Shown here piece after piece: positions 7,884 to 16,411 of a stretch of DNA of 64,000 bases. Where the stretch lies: assembly GCA_028280445.1 (NCBI GenBank), contig JANQLU010000005.1, forward strand, positions 78,061 through 142,060. Direction: 5' to 3'. Origin of the DNA: Pirellulaceae bacterium. Its GTDB lineage: Bacteria > Planctomycetota > Planctomycetia > Pirellulales > Pirellulaceae. Both the position numbers and the translations under genes were made by a program. Positions within the stretch are counted from its first letter, which is position 1. Each line of letters starts with the position of its first letter. The notes beneath the pieces were generated by a model that worked only from the letters and a program-made list of their open reading frames with translations, searched no databases and was not told where the DNA came from.

Positions 7884-9190
7884 TATGTATAACGAACTCC
7901 TTGGTGCTGTTCTTCGAAGAACGGCGGGAGCAAACCGTCAACGCGCAACAAGCCCTCGCGCGACAACACAATTTGTTGGTCGTTTATCGTCGCAAAACCA
8001 TCGGCAACGTGTGAATCCCAGACCGCTTGCCAATGTTCGACAATATCGACATTAAATTTGTTGTCGAAATACGCGCGATCCAGATATCCACGTTTGAGTT
8101 GCAATATCATTTCGCGAATCAAACATTGATGTTCGGTCGGTCGATAGGCTCGACCCAAAGGCAATTCACCGCGCTCGTTGAGATCACCCGTGTAGTCATT
8201 CCATTCCGGCTTGTTTTGATAATGAACACCACTGATATGTCCGAAACTGGCGATACCTGTCGCCAATAAATCGGCGCCCTGCCACACATTATCTCGGTAG
8301 CTGAAATTGACTTTGTCTTTATCTTTGACCAATGTATAGGCGCTGCTGACGTGATAGCCGGCGTCGGTCAATTCATCGAACGCGTAACTGACCCAATCGC
8401 GTTTCAGCGGCCAGTCGGCAACCGGCGTCTCGATTTTGTTACCCAAAATGTCTTTGGAATAAACCGTGTTAAATGGTAATTCCATTTGGTAAATGGTGAC
8501 GCTATCGGGAGACATCTTTTTGACTTCTTCGATGTTGTATTTCCAGTTGTCCCAAGTTTCACCAACCATTCCAGCAATCAAATCGATATTCACGTTGTGA
8601 AATTCAGTATTCTGAATCCAGTCCCACGCCTGGTAAACCTGTTTGGACAGATGCGCTCGACCGTTGTCCTCCAGGAGTTTGTCGTTGTAATTTTCAATGC
8701 CGAGGCTGATACGGGTGACGCCCAATTCCTTGAGGGTTTGAACTTTTTTCTCCTGCAACGTACCTGGCTCGCACTCAAACGTGACTTCTTCGGCTTGATC
8801 CCAATTAATATTCTCGCGGAGCCGATCTACCAACGATGTGAGTTGCCGCGCGCTGAGAAATGATGGAGTCCCTCCGCCAAAGTAAACAAAACGAAACGGA
8901 CGGCCGCCCATTACAGGTTGGCTGCTGACCAACTCGATTTCACGCGAAAGCGCGGAGACATAGGTTTCAATTTCCGCGGCGTTTTTCTCAGTAAAAACTT
9001 TGAAATAACAAAACTTGCAGCGTTTTCGACAAAATGGAATGTGCAAATAGAGACCCAATGGAACATCGCGGGGCGGTTGTTGAAACGCGGTTTTTACGAG
9101 CTCCAGGTCATCTGAAGTCCATTGTGAAAACGGTGGGTAGTTGGAAATAAAATAACTACCAACTTCGGTTTTAGTTGATTCGGTCGACAT
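7883..9190 (-). CDS. Radical SAM protein of the HemN/HemW family
   Basis: 435 residues from the ATG at 9190 (CCGGAAAT upstream); a start at 9241 would overlap the preceding gene. The [4Fe-4S] motif CxxxCxxC is in HIPFCRKRCKFCYF, followed by the SAM-binding FVYFGGGTPSFLS and GVTRISLGIENYND, typical of the coproporphyrinogen dehydrogenase/haem chaperone family. The C-terminal HemN-type domain is present (PTEHQCLIREMILQLKRGYL). It could be a haem chaperone serving the adjacent di-haem peroxidase, or a divergent enzyme acting on its lipoyl-protein partner. The substrate cannot be read from sequence. Confidence 0.8.
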   Translation of the reverse strand: MSTESTKTEVGSYFISNYPPFSQWTSDDLELVKTAFQQPPRDVPLGLYLHIPFCRKRCKFCYFKVFTEKNAAEIETYVSALSREIELVSSQPVMGGRPFRFVYFGGGTPSFLSARQLTSLVDRLRENINWDQAEEVTFECEPGTLQEKKVQTLKELGVTRISLGIENYNDKLLEDNGRAHLSKQVYQAWDWIQNTEFHNVNIDLIAGMVGETWDNWKYNIEEVKKMSPDSVTIYQMELPFNTVYSKDILGNKIETPVADWPLKRDWVSYAFDELTDAGYHVSSAYTLVKDKDKVNFSYRDNVWQGADLLATGIASFGHISGVHYQNKPEWNDYTGDLNERGELPLGRAYRPTEHQCLIREMILQLKRGYLDRAYFDNKFNVDIVEHWQAVWDSHVADGFATINDQQIVLSREGLLRVDGLLPPFFEEQHQGVRYT

Positions 9191-9219
9191 GGATTTCCGG
9201 CCGTTGTTAAAAGTAACTG

Positions 9220-10362
9220 CTACTCGTCTTTGGTTAGACAATAAACCGTGCCACGCATTGTCGCAATGACAACTTTTCCATCCGCGATGGCCGGCGAACC
9301 TCGAAACCCACCAGAAAACTGTTTTTCAAAGACTTTTTTGCCGTCGGCCAGGTTGAGGATGTAGAAATGGCCTGTATTTCCCAGAACCACAACGCGATCG
9401 CCAACGATCACCGGCGAAGTATCAATTCCGCTTTTGGCTGTAAACGTCCAATTCGTTTCGCCAGTTACAGAATCCAACGAAATAACTTTGCGACGACCGG
9501 TCCCAAAAATGACATGCGTTTTACCTTTGTATTTGACGGCAGCCGCATTGGATTTGATTTGTTCAGGCTCTTCGAATTTCCAACCCGCTTTGGCCTTTTT
9601 CCAATTCACCGACAGAAATCCCAACTGACCTGTTCCAAAAAAAACTTTGTCTCCGATGGCCGTTGCTGAACATTCGGTTTGCGCTTCGAGCGTGACGGTA
9701 CTGATTTCGGTTCCTTTGTCGAGATCGACGATGTGTAAATCGCCATCACACCCCGTGACAAACGCACGGTTTTCAACGACCGTTGGCATACAACGAATTT
9801 CGTCGGCCGCTTCGAAACGCCAAACTTCCTTGCCAGTTTTGGCGTTAATTCCATACAGCCTGGCGTCTTCGGCACCGAGGATCACTTTGTCTTTGTAAAA
9901 ATTAACGCTCGCAGTAATGGGGCCTTCGGCTTCGAACGTCCATTGCAACTCACCTTTCGTGTTGACGCAGTACAGTTTTCCATCAAGGTCGCCAATGTAA
10001 ATAAGGCCATTTTTGACAGCCGCCGATCCCACGAATCCCAATGTCGGTTTTTCTTTTGGGAATTTCCATTTCTGTTTACCGTCATTCAGATCGAAAGCGT
10101 ATAACGTCCCGTTGCCTTCACCGATATAAACGACACCATTTGAAATCACTGGTGAACCGTCGAAGCCGCCGTTTTTGATTTTTTGCTTCCAGGCAATTTT
10201 CAGTTTGTCACTAATTTTTCCAGCGGCAACACCGGTTGCCGATGCGTCACCACGAAATATCGGCCAATTTTTTTCACGCGATTGCCCCCAAGTGAAACTG
10301 CAAGCGGAAAAAATAAATACAACCAGCAATCCGACCAATCGAATTTTGAATTGTGTGTTCAT
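9220..10362 (-). CDS. PQQ-type beta-propeller protein, exported
   Basis: 380 residues. The signal peptide has a possible lipobox (FIFSAC), followed by about seven blades with the recurring pattern of PQQ-like repeats: GTLYAFDLNDGKQKWKF, GKLYCVNTKGELQWTF, ARLYGINAKTGKEVWRF, GETNWTF and GTVYCLTKDE. Such domains bind PQQ in dehydrogenases, but catalytic residues of quinoprotein dehydrogenases are not evident, so it more likely serves as a scaffold or assembly factor. It is the first gene of the operon with the radical SAM, lipoyl, membrane and peroxidase genes, 29 bases before the next start. Confidence 0.75.
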   Translation of the reverse strand: MNTQFKIRLVGLLVVFIFSACSFTWGQSREKNWPIFRGDASATGVAAGKISDKLKIAWKQKIKNGGFDGSPVISNGVVYIGEGNGTLYAFDLNDGKQKWKFPKEKPTLGFVGSAAVKNGLIYIGDLDGKLYCVNTKGELQWTFEAEGPITASVNFYKDKVILGAEDARLYGINAKTGKEVWRFEAADEIRCMPTVVENRAFVTGCDGDLHIVDLDKGTEISTVTLEAQTECSATAIGDKVFFGTGQLGFLSVNWKKAKAGWKFEEPEQIKSNAAAVKYKGKTHVIFGTGRRKVISLDSVTGETNWTFTAKSGIDTSPVIVGDRVVVLGNTGHFYILNLADGKKVFEKQFSGGFRGSPAIADGKVVIATMRGTVYCLTKDE

Positions 10363-10438
10363 AACGAGATTTTTATTCCGTATTGTGACGCCTGAATTGA
10401 CTCAATTAATTTGCAAACCATGAGTGTTGTCGGAGATC

Positions 10439-10517
10439 GCAACCCGAAGCGTGAGCGAGGGACCGAACAACTTGTAAATGTACGACAAAATTTGGTCCCT
10501 CGCTCACGCTTCGGGTT
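10439..10517. repeat. Repeat family B palindrome
   Basis: Inverted repeat with arms starting CGCAACCCGAAGCGTGAGCG and ending in its complement, about 24 bp each, separated by about 30 bases. Complete copies also lie at 26815 and 55059. Confidence 0.9.
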
Positions 10518-10629
10518 AAGATTGACTACAACACTAACATGGCACTACCTACATTTTCTGTCTTAATGAAACACCGATCTCGGGCTACGAGGGCGATCAT
10601 CAATGCCATTTTCGGCGGCAAAATCTATT

Positions 10630-11793
10630 TTACAGTGCCCGTTCGTACAGTTGCAAAAGGTTTTGCTGGTCAACATCGCGTGGATTAAATTTTCCGGTCC
10701 ACTGTTGGGCAGCGTTTTGGGACATTTGGTTGAGTTGGTCGTCCACTACTCCACAATTTCCCAAATTCGTCTCCAAACCGGCCGCGCGGACCAGATCCGT
10801 CACAAAATCGGCCAATGCCTCGCTGCCGCCAGACGGATCAGGACAACCTTCGATATCGGACGTGGATTCCAGCAATTCCCGATACCAAGATTCAAATTGC
10901 TGACCGTTGAATCGAATCACATGCGGCAACATTACACCAACCGCTTGGCCGTGGGCCGTACCGTAGGTCGCCGTGACTGGATTGGCCAGCGCGTGGCTGG
11001 CACCCAACATGGAATTTTCAATGGCGATACCGGCGTAAGCGGCACCCAATTGCATGGCCGCGCGAGCCTCGATGTCTTGGGGGTCGGCCAGCACGCGTTT
11101 GAAATTGCCCGCAATCAACCGCCACGAATTCAACGAGAACAATTTGGAAATCGGATTGCGTTTTTTGGTCACATAAGTTTCGAGTGCGTGGGACAACGCG
11201 TCGACACCCGTCAGTGCCGTAACGCTGTGGGGTTGAGTCACGGTCAGTTTTGGATCGAGGATCGCAATTCTGGCGGCCGCCTTGACATCACCACAGGCCA
11301 TTTTGACATGGGTTTCGGCATCCGAGATCAAGGCAAACGATTGCATTTCGCTGCCGGTTCCCCCCGTTGTCGGAACCGCAATCATTGGCAACATGGGATG
11401 CAACGCTTTGCCAACACCCCAGTAATCTTTCATCTGGCCGCCATTGGAATACAGAAAATTGATTCCCTTGGCACAATCCATCGAACTCCCGCCACCGAGC
11501 CCGACGATCATTTCGGGTTCAAAGATCTTGCAAACATGCAATCCATCGTTGACGTTGTCGGTCGTCGGATTTTCTTGAGCCCCATTGAATAATTCAATCG
11601 CAATACCGGCGGACCTCAACGAGTCGGAGCCTCGCGCCACATGCCCGGCCTCGACAATTCCCGGATCGGTAACCACCAACACACGGCGGGCACCAATTTC
11701 GCTGGCCAATGCACCGAGTTTCTCGATGGCATTATTTCCGCGAACCATACGTGTCCGCAAATTGAAATCAAATTCGGGAATATCGACTGACAT
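10630..11793 (-). CDS. Iron-containing alcohol dehydrogenase
   Basis: 387 residues from the ATG at 11793 (GAAAG upstream). Family III alcohol dehydrogenase features: NAD(P)-binding GLGGGSSMDCAKG, AVPTTGGTGSEMQSFA, and metal ligands in GVDALSHALETYV, GASHALANPV and GTAHGQAVGVMLPHV (Asp and three His). It probably interconverts an alcohol and an aldehyde with NAD(P)H and Fe2+. The aldehyde dehydrogenase gene ends 26 bases upstream and an adenylate-forming enzyme precedes that, so the three probably act in sequence. Confidence 0.88.
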   Translation of the reverse strand: MSVDIPEFDFNLRTRMVRGNNAIEKLGALASEIGARRVLVVTDPGIVEAGHVARGSDSLRSAGIAIELFNGAQENPTTDNVNDGLHVCKIFEPEMIVGLGGGSSMDCAKGINFLYSNGGQMKDYWGVGKALHPMLPMIAVPTTGGTGSEMQSFALISDAETHVKMACGDVKAAARIAILDPKLTVTQPHSVTALTGVDALSHALETYVTKKRNPISKLFSLNSWRLIAGNFKRVLADPQDIEARAAMQLGAAYAGIAIENSMLGASHALANPVTATYGTAHGQAVGVMLPHVIRFNGQQFESWYRELLESTSDIEGCPDPSGGSEALADFVTDLVRAAGLETNLGNCGVVDDQLNQMSQNAAQQWTGKFNPRDVDQQNLLQLYERAL

Positions 11794-11819
11794 GGATGCT
11801 TTCTCAACAAAGGATTCGC

Positions 11820-13250
11820 TTACACGCCAGCCAATTGGCGGTCGGTTTGAACGGCTCGAGATCTGAATAGAAAATCGATCAGATTGCCTTCGTGCGGCTG
11901 CAGCCAATTCAATCGGTTGGTTGGGATGTTACCGATGTTCAGCCGATCAATGTTGGTCGCGCCCGTCAATTGATCAATCCATGTGTCGTCATCGGTAATC
12001 GCAGTTCCGACCAAAGTCGGACCTATTTTTTGGATCATGTGTTCCTGCGGACATTCAACCACCGAAACAAACGGGAACATGAATTCTTTTTTGGCGATGT
12101 CCAAATCTGGTGAAGCCGCGTGAACCACCATCGGTCTCAGGTAGGAACAACGTTCTTTTTCTTCCAAACGTGGACCATACTCAGCCGTGCAGTCGGTAAC
12201 TCCGTCCTGTTTGAGATCCTGTTCAACCATATTCATCACCGCCGGTCCGACGCCGGCAACCGTAAACGCGGCAAGTCCGCAATCGGGGTCATCTGGAGGT
12301 TTCACTTCGATCGGCCCAAGGCGCTCGGCCAGTGCGGCGGCGATCTCTTTGGTGTGACGTGACGCCCAGACGCCGCTGGCATTGATGCAGCTCCGCCCAC
12401 CGTTGATGTAAACACTTTCGGCCATGGCGTCGATATATTCCGGCCAACGATCGACGCAATCGTCACCGAGCAAGATTTTCGAAAATCCGGGACCGTGGAC
12501 TTGAACTCTTGGGTTGCCCGCATATTGGGCGATGGTTTTTTCGCTGCCAAAAATCATGCTGCGACGACAACTTGTCAAAATCGATCCGCCAACATCGTGG
12601 CCGCCGGGATACAACGAAATCACTTCCGGAGGAATTCCCGCTTGTCCAAATGCAGCCGCGATTCGATAGGCTGTCCAAGGTTCCTGTGAACCCGGCTTGA
12701 GAACCAATCCCATCTGGAGTGGAACAACAGGCAGCCACAACGTATGTACGCCCGGCGAGTTTGATGGGAGCACGGCACCCAGAACCGGCGCTTGCGCCTG
12801 ATAGCTGAGAATAACACCACGCTGCTCGACACCGTATCCACGCGTTAAAATCTCGAGATCCAGACCTCGCGTCAGGGCGTCGAGAATCTCCCGCATGTTT
12901 CGCAGCACGAAACTGTTTTTCGTCATATTGGCTCGGCACATATGCTCCGGCAAACCAGTTGATGCCGATTGTTGTTTGACGAAATCGTCGGGGGATTGTT
13001 GTCCATCGCCCATCGGCAGCGTTTCGTTTTCGTAGAGATCGGCTGCCCGCCCAACAAAATCGATTAATTGATCGCAAGTGAATTCGCGCAATATATTGCG
13101 GGCCTTGTCAGCTTTACGCAGATCACGTGTCACCAAGCCACCGTTGGCCTGATCGACCGTTGCAATCGGTTCGCCAGTCAGGAAGTGAGCGACTTCCTGA
13201 ATTTCCAATGATTCGTAAGGTTTACCCCAGCGGACAACCGGAATTCGCAC
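11820..13250 (-). CDS. Aldehyde dehydrogenase superfamily protein (possible acyl reductase)
   Basis: 476 residues. Aldehyde dehydrogenase fold motifs are visible: LGAVLPSNSPGVHTLWLP, GLVLKPGSQEPWTAYRIA, FGSEKTI (cofactor loop) and the catalytic cysteine in INGGRSCINASG. The general-base glutamate motif is not obvious, which also occurs in CoA- or acyl-dependent members such as LuxC-type reductases. With an adenylate-forming enzyme upstream and an iron alcohol dehydrogenase downstream, reduction of an activated acid to an aldehyde is as plausible as aldehyde oxidation. The direction is an inference from context. Confidence 0.78.
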   Translation of the reverse strand: MRIPVVRWGKPYESLEIQEVAHFLTGEPIATVDQANGGLVTRDLRKADKARNILREFTCDQLIDFVGRAADLYENETLPMGDGQQSPDDFVKQQSASTGLPEHMCRANMTKNSFVLRNMREILDALTRGLDLEILTRGYGVEQRGVILSYQAQAPVLGAVLPSNSPGVHTLWLPVVPLQMGLVLKPGSQEPWTAYRIAAAFGQAGIPPEVISLYPGGHDVGGSILTSCRRSMIFGSEKTIAQYAGNPRVQVHGPGFSKILLGDDCVDRWPEYIDAMAESVYINGGRSCINASGVWASRHTKEIAAALAERLGPIEVKPPDDPDCGLAAFTVAGVGPAVMNMVEQDLKQDGVTDCTAEYGPRLEEKERCSYLRPMVVHAASPDLDIAKKEFMFPFVSVVECPQEHMIQKIGPTLVGTAITDDDTWIDQLTGATNIDRLNIGNIPTNRLNWLQPHEGNLIDFLFRSRAVQTDRQLAGV

Positions 13251-13397
13251 GTTAGTTGCTCCAAAATAGTTTGTTTGAATTAAACGTTCTGATGATCAAA
13301 TAGTTTTTATGCCGTAACGCATTTTCGCGATCGGCCAGTCGCCCCTGGGTTTGAGGCCCGGATGTCGTCATCTTGACGCTCGACCGTGCGTTAAACG

Positions 13398-14531
13398 TTA
13401 GTAGACGCCAACGGTTGTCGAGGAAGCCAACTCGTGGAACGGACGGACGCCGCTGACACCACTCCATGGGTACGTTTCAAAGGGGGCTTCGTGTTCGCCT
13501 TCGTCACGTTCGAGGAACCCCGGAATAAAGAATTCCTTGGTCAACGTGTAAAGTTTCACACGTCCCGTTTCCCCGTAGCCAACCGGTTGTGTGTGGTCAT
13601 CGAACGAGACCACTTCGGTCACGGCGCGAGGTTGCGGTGCGTAATAACTGATTTTGTATTTGTCTTCGGCGGTCACCGGTTTGCTACAAGCCAATCCCAT
13701 CAGTGTATTCCCATAAGTGGGCGTCATGTAGATTCCACTTTCTTCGGGAGGCCCTTCAAATAACTCTTCGATGCAATAACGAGTCCACTGCGGTGTAAAC
13801 TCCGTTCCACCAGAAAAAATACCGGTAACACCACAATCTTTGAGTGTCGTACCTCGATCTTCCAGACCCAGACAAAGCGACTCTAGCAGTTTGGGTGTGG
13901 CAAACATGCATTTGATATCGTGACCTGCGGTCAAAATGGTAATCGCCTGGTCAATACAATGTTTTTTGTATTCTTCCAAGTGATCCATCCAACCTTTTTT
14001 GATCAGCTTCACTACCCACCGCGGATCGAGATCGATGCAAAAACAGATGCCACCACGAAACTGACAAAGATGTTCAACCGCCAACCGCAGTCGACGCGGC
14101 CCTGAAGGACCAAGCATCAGCCAATTGCTGCGTTTGGGGAAATATTGTTCAGGTAGCGTTTCGCTGAACATTTCATAGTCGATGCGAAAATCGTGGACCA
14201 CAACGCGGCTTTTGGGAATCCCCGTTGTTCCTCCGGTTTCGAATACGTATGTCGGCTCGTTTTCATAAGCTTTGGGACGCCAACGTTCGACCGGTCCGCC
14301 ACGGAGCCATTCATCTTCAAACAGCGGAAATTTTTTCAAATCATCAAAGCACTTGATTTCAGTCAGTGGATCGAAATTCAGTTCTGATTTTTTACCGAGC
14401 CAGAATGGGCAACCCGTCGCTTCGTCAAAATGCCAACGAACCGTTTCTACCGTGTGTTGATCGAGACGTTCTTTGGCCTGGTCAGCCAGTTGCTGAATAT
14501 TTGGATCAAGATTTGATTCGATAGTACTCAT
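13398..14531 (-). CDS. Adenylate-forming enzyme (AMP-binding, acyl-protein synthetase-like)
   Basis: 377 residues, shorter than classical acyl-CoA synthetases and nearer to LuxE or phenylacetate-CoA ligase-like proteins. The ATP-binding A3 motif is FETGGTTGIPKSRV and the A5-type motif is MTPTYGNTLMG; GETGRVKLYTLTKEFFIPGF resembles the hinge region. The protein should activate a carboxylic acid as an acyl adenylate. The downstream genes encode aldehyde and alcohol dehydrogenases in the same direction, suggesting the activated acid is reduced. A 147-base gap before the dehydrogenase gene holds no recognised gene. Confidence 0.75.
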   Translation of the reverse strand: MSTIESNLDPNIQQLADQAKERLDQHTVETVRWHFDEATGCPFWLGKKSELNFDPLTEIKCFDDLKKFPLFEDEWLRGGPVERWRPKAYENEPTYVFETGGTTGIPKSRVVVHDFRIDYEMFSETLPEQYFPKRSNWLMLGPSGPRRLRLAVEHLCQFRGGICFCIDLDPRWVVKLIKKGWMDHLEEYKKHCIDQAITILTAGHDIKCMFATPKLLESLCLGLEDRGTTLKDCGVTGIFSGGTEFTPQWTRYCIEELFEGPPEESGIYMTPTYGNTLMGLACSKPVTAEDKYKISYYAPQPRAVTEVVSFDDHTQPVGYGETGRVKLYTLTKEFFIPGFLERDEGEHEAPFETYPWSGVSGVRPFHELASSTTVGVY

Positions 14532-14687
14532 TCAGTTCTTTCCGGATTTTCGCGGGGAAAGTAACAGGTGGGCGGAAATTACCATGAGAATCAGTCGCGT
14601 GCGGAAAGTCAACGAGCGGACTTGCTTTACCGTGAGATTCGCCTCGGAACCCGAGCAATTCGCAGACGGCAGCGTTCTCGCCCGTCC

Positions 14688-15749
14688 CTAGTTATCCATC
14701 GTACGGCGAAGTTGCGTGTGCAGGTAATTGGCACGCTCGATGTTGCGGTTGGCAGTATCGAGTGCCATCCCACTGATTTTTTGCAAATGTGCAGGCTGAG
14801 TGTGGATAAACAGTTTGTTAATCGTCGGGATTTCGAGATCGCCGATCAAACCCAGGTTAATTCCCATACGAACCTTGGACAGCAAATGCATGGTTTCTTC
14901 GCTACTGATTTGCTGGGCATTCTGCAGCGTGCCGTAGGCGCGGCTGACTTGATCGAACAATTTCTGCTGGTTGTCGCGAATCAATTGTTCACGAGCCTTG
15001 CGTTCGTAGGTGATCAACGCCGGTACAACATCGCCAACCTGTTTGATCAAGTCTTCTTCTGTTTTACCCAACGTGATTTGGTTGCTGACCTGAAAAAAAT
15101 CTCCCATCGCTTGTGAACCTTCGCCATACAAACCACGAACCGCGAGGTTGATCTTTTGAAAACTGCGAAAGACTTTTTCAATTTGCTGCATCAGCACCAG
15201 CGCCGGTAAATGCACCAACACACTGACTCGCATGCCAGTTCCAACATTCGTTGGACAGGCGGTAAGGTATCCGAGTTTCTGGTGGTAAGCATAAGTCATT
15301 TGTTTTTCGATCACATCATCGACATGATTGATCTGGCTCCACGCTTCGTGCAATGAAAAACCGCTTTTCATGACTTGAATCCGCAAGTGATCTTCTTCGT
15401 TGACCATCAAGCTCAGATTTTCGAGTTGATCAATGGCAACGGTTCGCGCTCCTTCGGAATCCGCCAATTCGCGACTGATCAACTGGCGTTCGACCAGGAA
15501 TTGCCGATCGATGGTCTCGAGATCATTGACGTCAAAAAAAGTAGCCTCGTTGAATTCGGCGATCGTCGACAAACGCTGATGAACGGTCGCCGCGATATTC
15601 GCTCGATCAATATCCGTACAGCGACGAATAAAAGGAAAATCAGCCAGGTTCCTGGCAAGCCGAACGCGGCTGCTCATCACGATGTCCGAATCGGGACCGC
15701 TGCCGCGAAGCCATTCACCACATCGATTTGCCAGGTCGTCAAGCAACAT
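14688..15749 (-). CDS. mcsB: Protein-arginine kinase McsB
   Basis: 353 residues, the usual length. Phosphagen-kinase-type catalytic motifs are visible: IVMSSRVRLARNL (nucleotide binding), NEEDHLRIQVMKSG, LGYLTACPTNVGTGMR with the active-site cysteine, and ITLGKTEEDLI. McsB phosphorylates arginines on misfolded or regulatory proteins and marks them for ClpCP in Firmicutes. The gene follows mcsA with a 3-base gap, the classical pair. No ctsR or clpC is in the window; the target protease must be elsewhere. Confidence 0.92.
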   Translation of the reverse strand: MLLDDLANRCGEWLRGSGPDSDIVMSSRVRLARNLADFPFIRRCTDIDRANIAATVHQRLSTIAEFNEATFFDVNDLETIDRQFLVERQLISRELADSEGARTVAIDQLENLSLMVNEEDHLRIQVMKSGFSLHEAWSQINHVDDVIEKQMTYAYHQKLGYLTACPTNVGTGMRVSVLVHLPALVLMQQIEKVFRSFQKINLAVRGLYGEGSQAMGDFFQVSNQITLGKTEEDLIKQVGDVVPALITYERKAREQLIRDNQQKLFDQVSRAYGTLQNAQQISSEETMHLLSKVRMGINLGLIGDLEIPTINKLFIHTQPAHLQKISGMALDTANRNIERANYLHTQLRRTMDN

Positions 15750-15752
15750 TGA

Positions 15753-16259
15753 TTACCCTTTCTCCTCGATTTGGCGGATTTGGTCGCGCAACTTCGACGC
15801 CGCTTCGTAGTCTTCGGTTTCAATTGCTTTTTTCATTTCTCGGCGAAGACGAATCAACTCGGTCTGGCTTTCCGCATCGTAAGCACCCTGTTTGGGCGTT
15901 TTGCCAACATGTTCAATTTTGGCGTGAACATTGACCAGCAAGGGTTCGAGCTCGTCGGCGAAATGCGTGTAGTCGTACGGGCATCCCAACCGACCTTCTT
16001 GTCGAAACTCGAAAAACGTGATTCCGCAAATCGGACATTCCTTGTTGTCCAATTCCGCCAACTCTTCGGCGGTCTGTCCTAACTTCAACTGTTTGGTTAA
16101 AAGGTTTGTCAATGTCGGTGCATCGATCTGAGACTCATCTTCCTCGGGATTGAGATATTCCTTGGCGCAATCTGCGCAAAGGTGCAAGGCGAGAAGTTCA
16201 TCACCGGTTAAATCAGTGATATGGAACGTAGCCGGCTTGTGACATTTTTGACAATTCAT
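15753..16259 (-). CDS. mcsA: McsA-like zinc and UVR-motif activator of McsB
   Basis: 168 residues from the ATG at 16259, which begins MNCQKCHKPATF. Two zinc-type cysteine pairs at the N-terminus (CQKC, CADC), two further pairs (CPIC and a later cysteine in RLGCPYDY) and a C-terminal UVR motif (RLRREMKKAIETEDYEAASK) define the McsA family. McsA activates the arginine kinase McsB, encoded immediately downstream. The gene is divergent from trpE with a 150-base shared upstream region. Confidence 0.9.
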   Translation of the reverse strand: MNCQKCHKPATFHITDLTGDELLALHLCADCAKEYLNPEEDESQIDAPTLTNLLTKQLKLGQTAEELAELDNKECPICGITFFEFRQEGRLGCPYDYTHFADELEPLLVNVHAKIEHVGKTPKQGAYDAESQTELIRLRREMKKAIETEDYEAASKLRDQIRQIEEKG

Positions 16260-16411
16260 GCAATGGGTCGTCGCTTGTGAGTGGAGGTGCAGTGTCGCAC
16301 TGCAACGAATTCTATCGATGCCCTGTTTTCGATTCAAGATTATTGACCGTTGTGGGACAGATACGACGCTGGTAAGCTGCAAATCACATTCGAAGCCTGA
16401 CAAAACGCATC

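Noticed and set aside
13252..13467. Small minus-strand gene between the adenylate-forming and aldehyde dehydrogenase genes
   Set aside because: It overlaps the adenylate-forming gene in another frame and its product shows no pattern; the 147-base gap appears empty.
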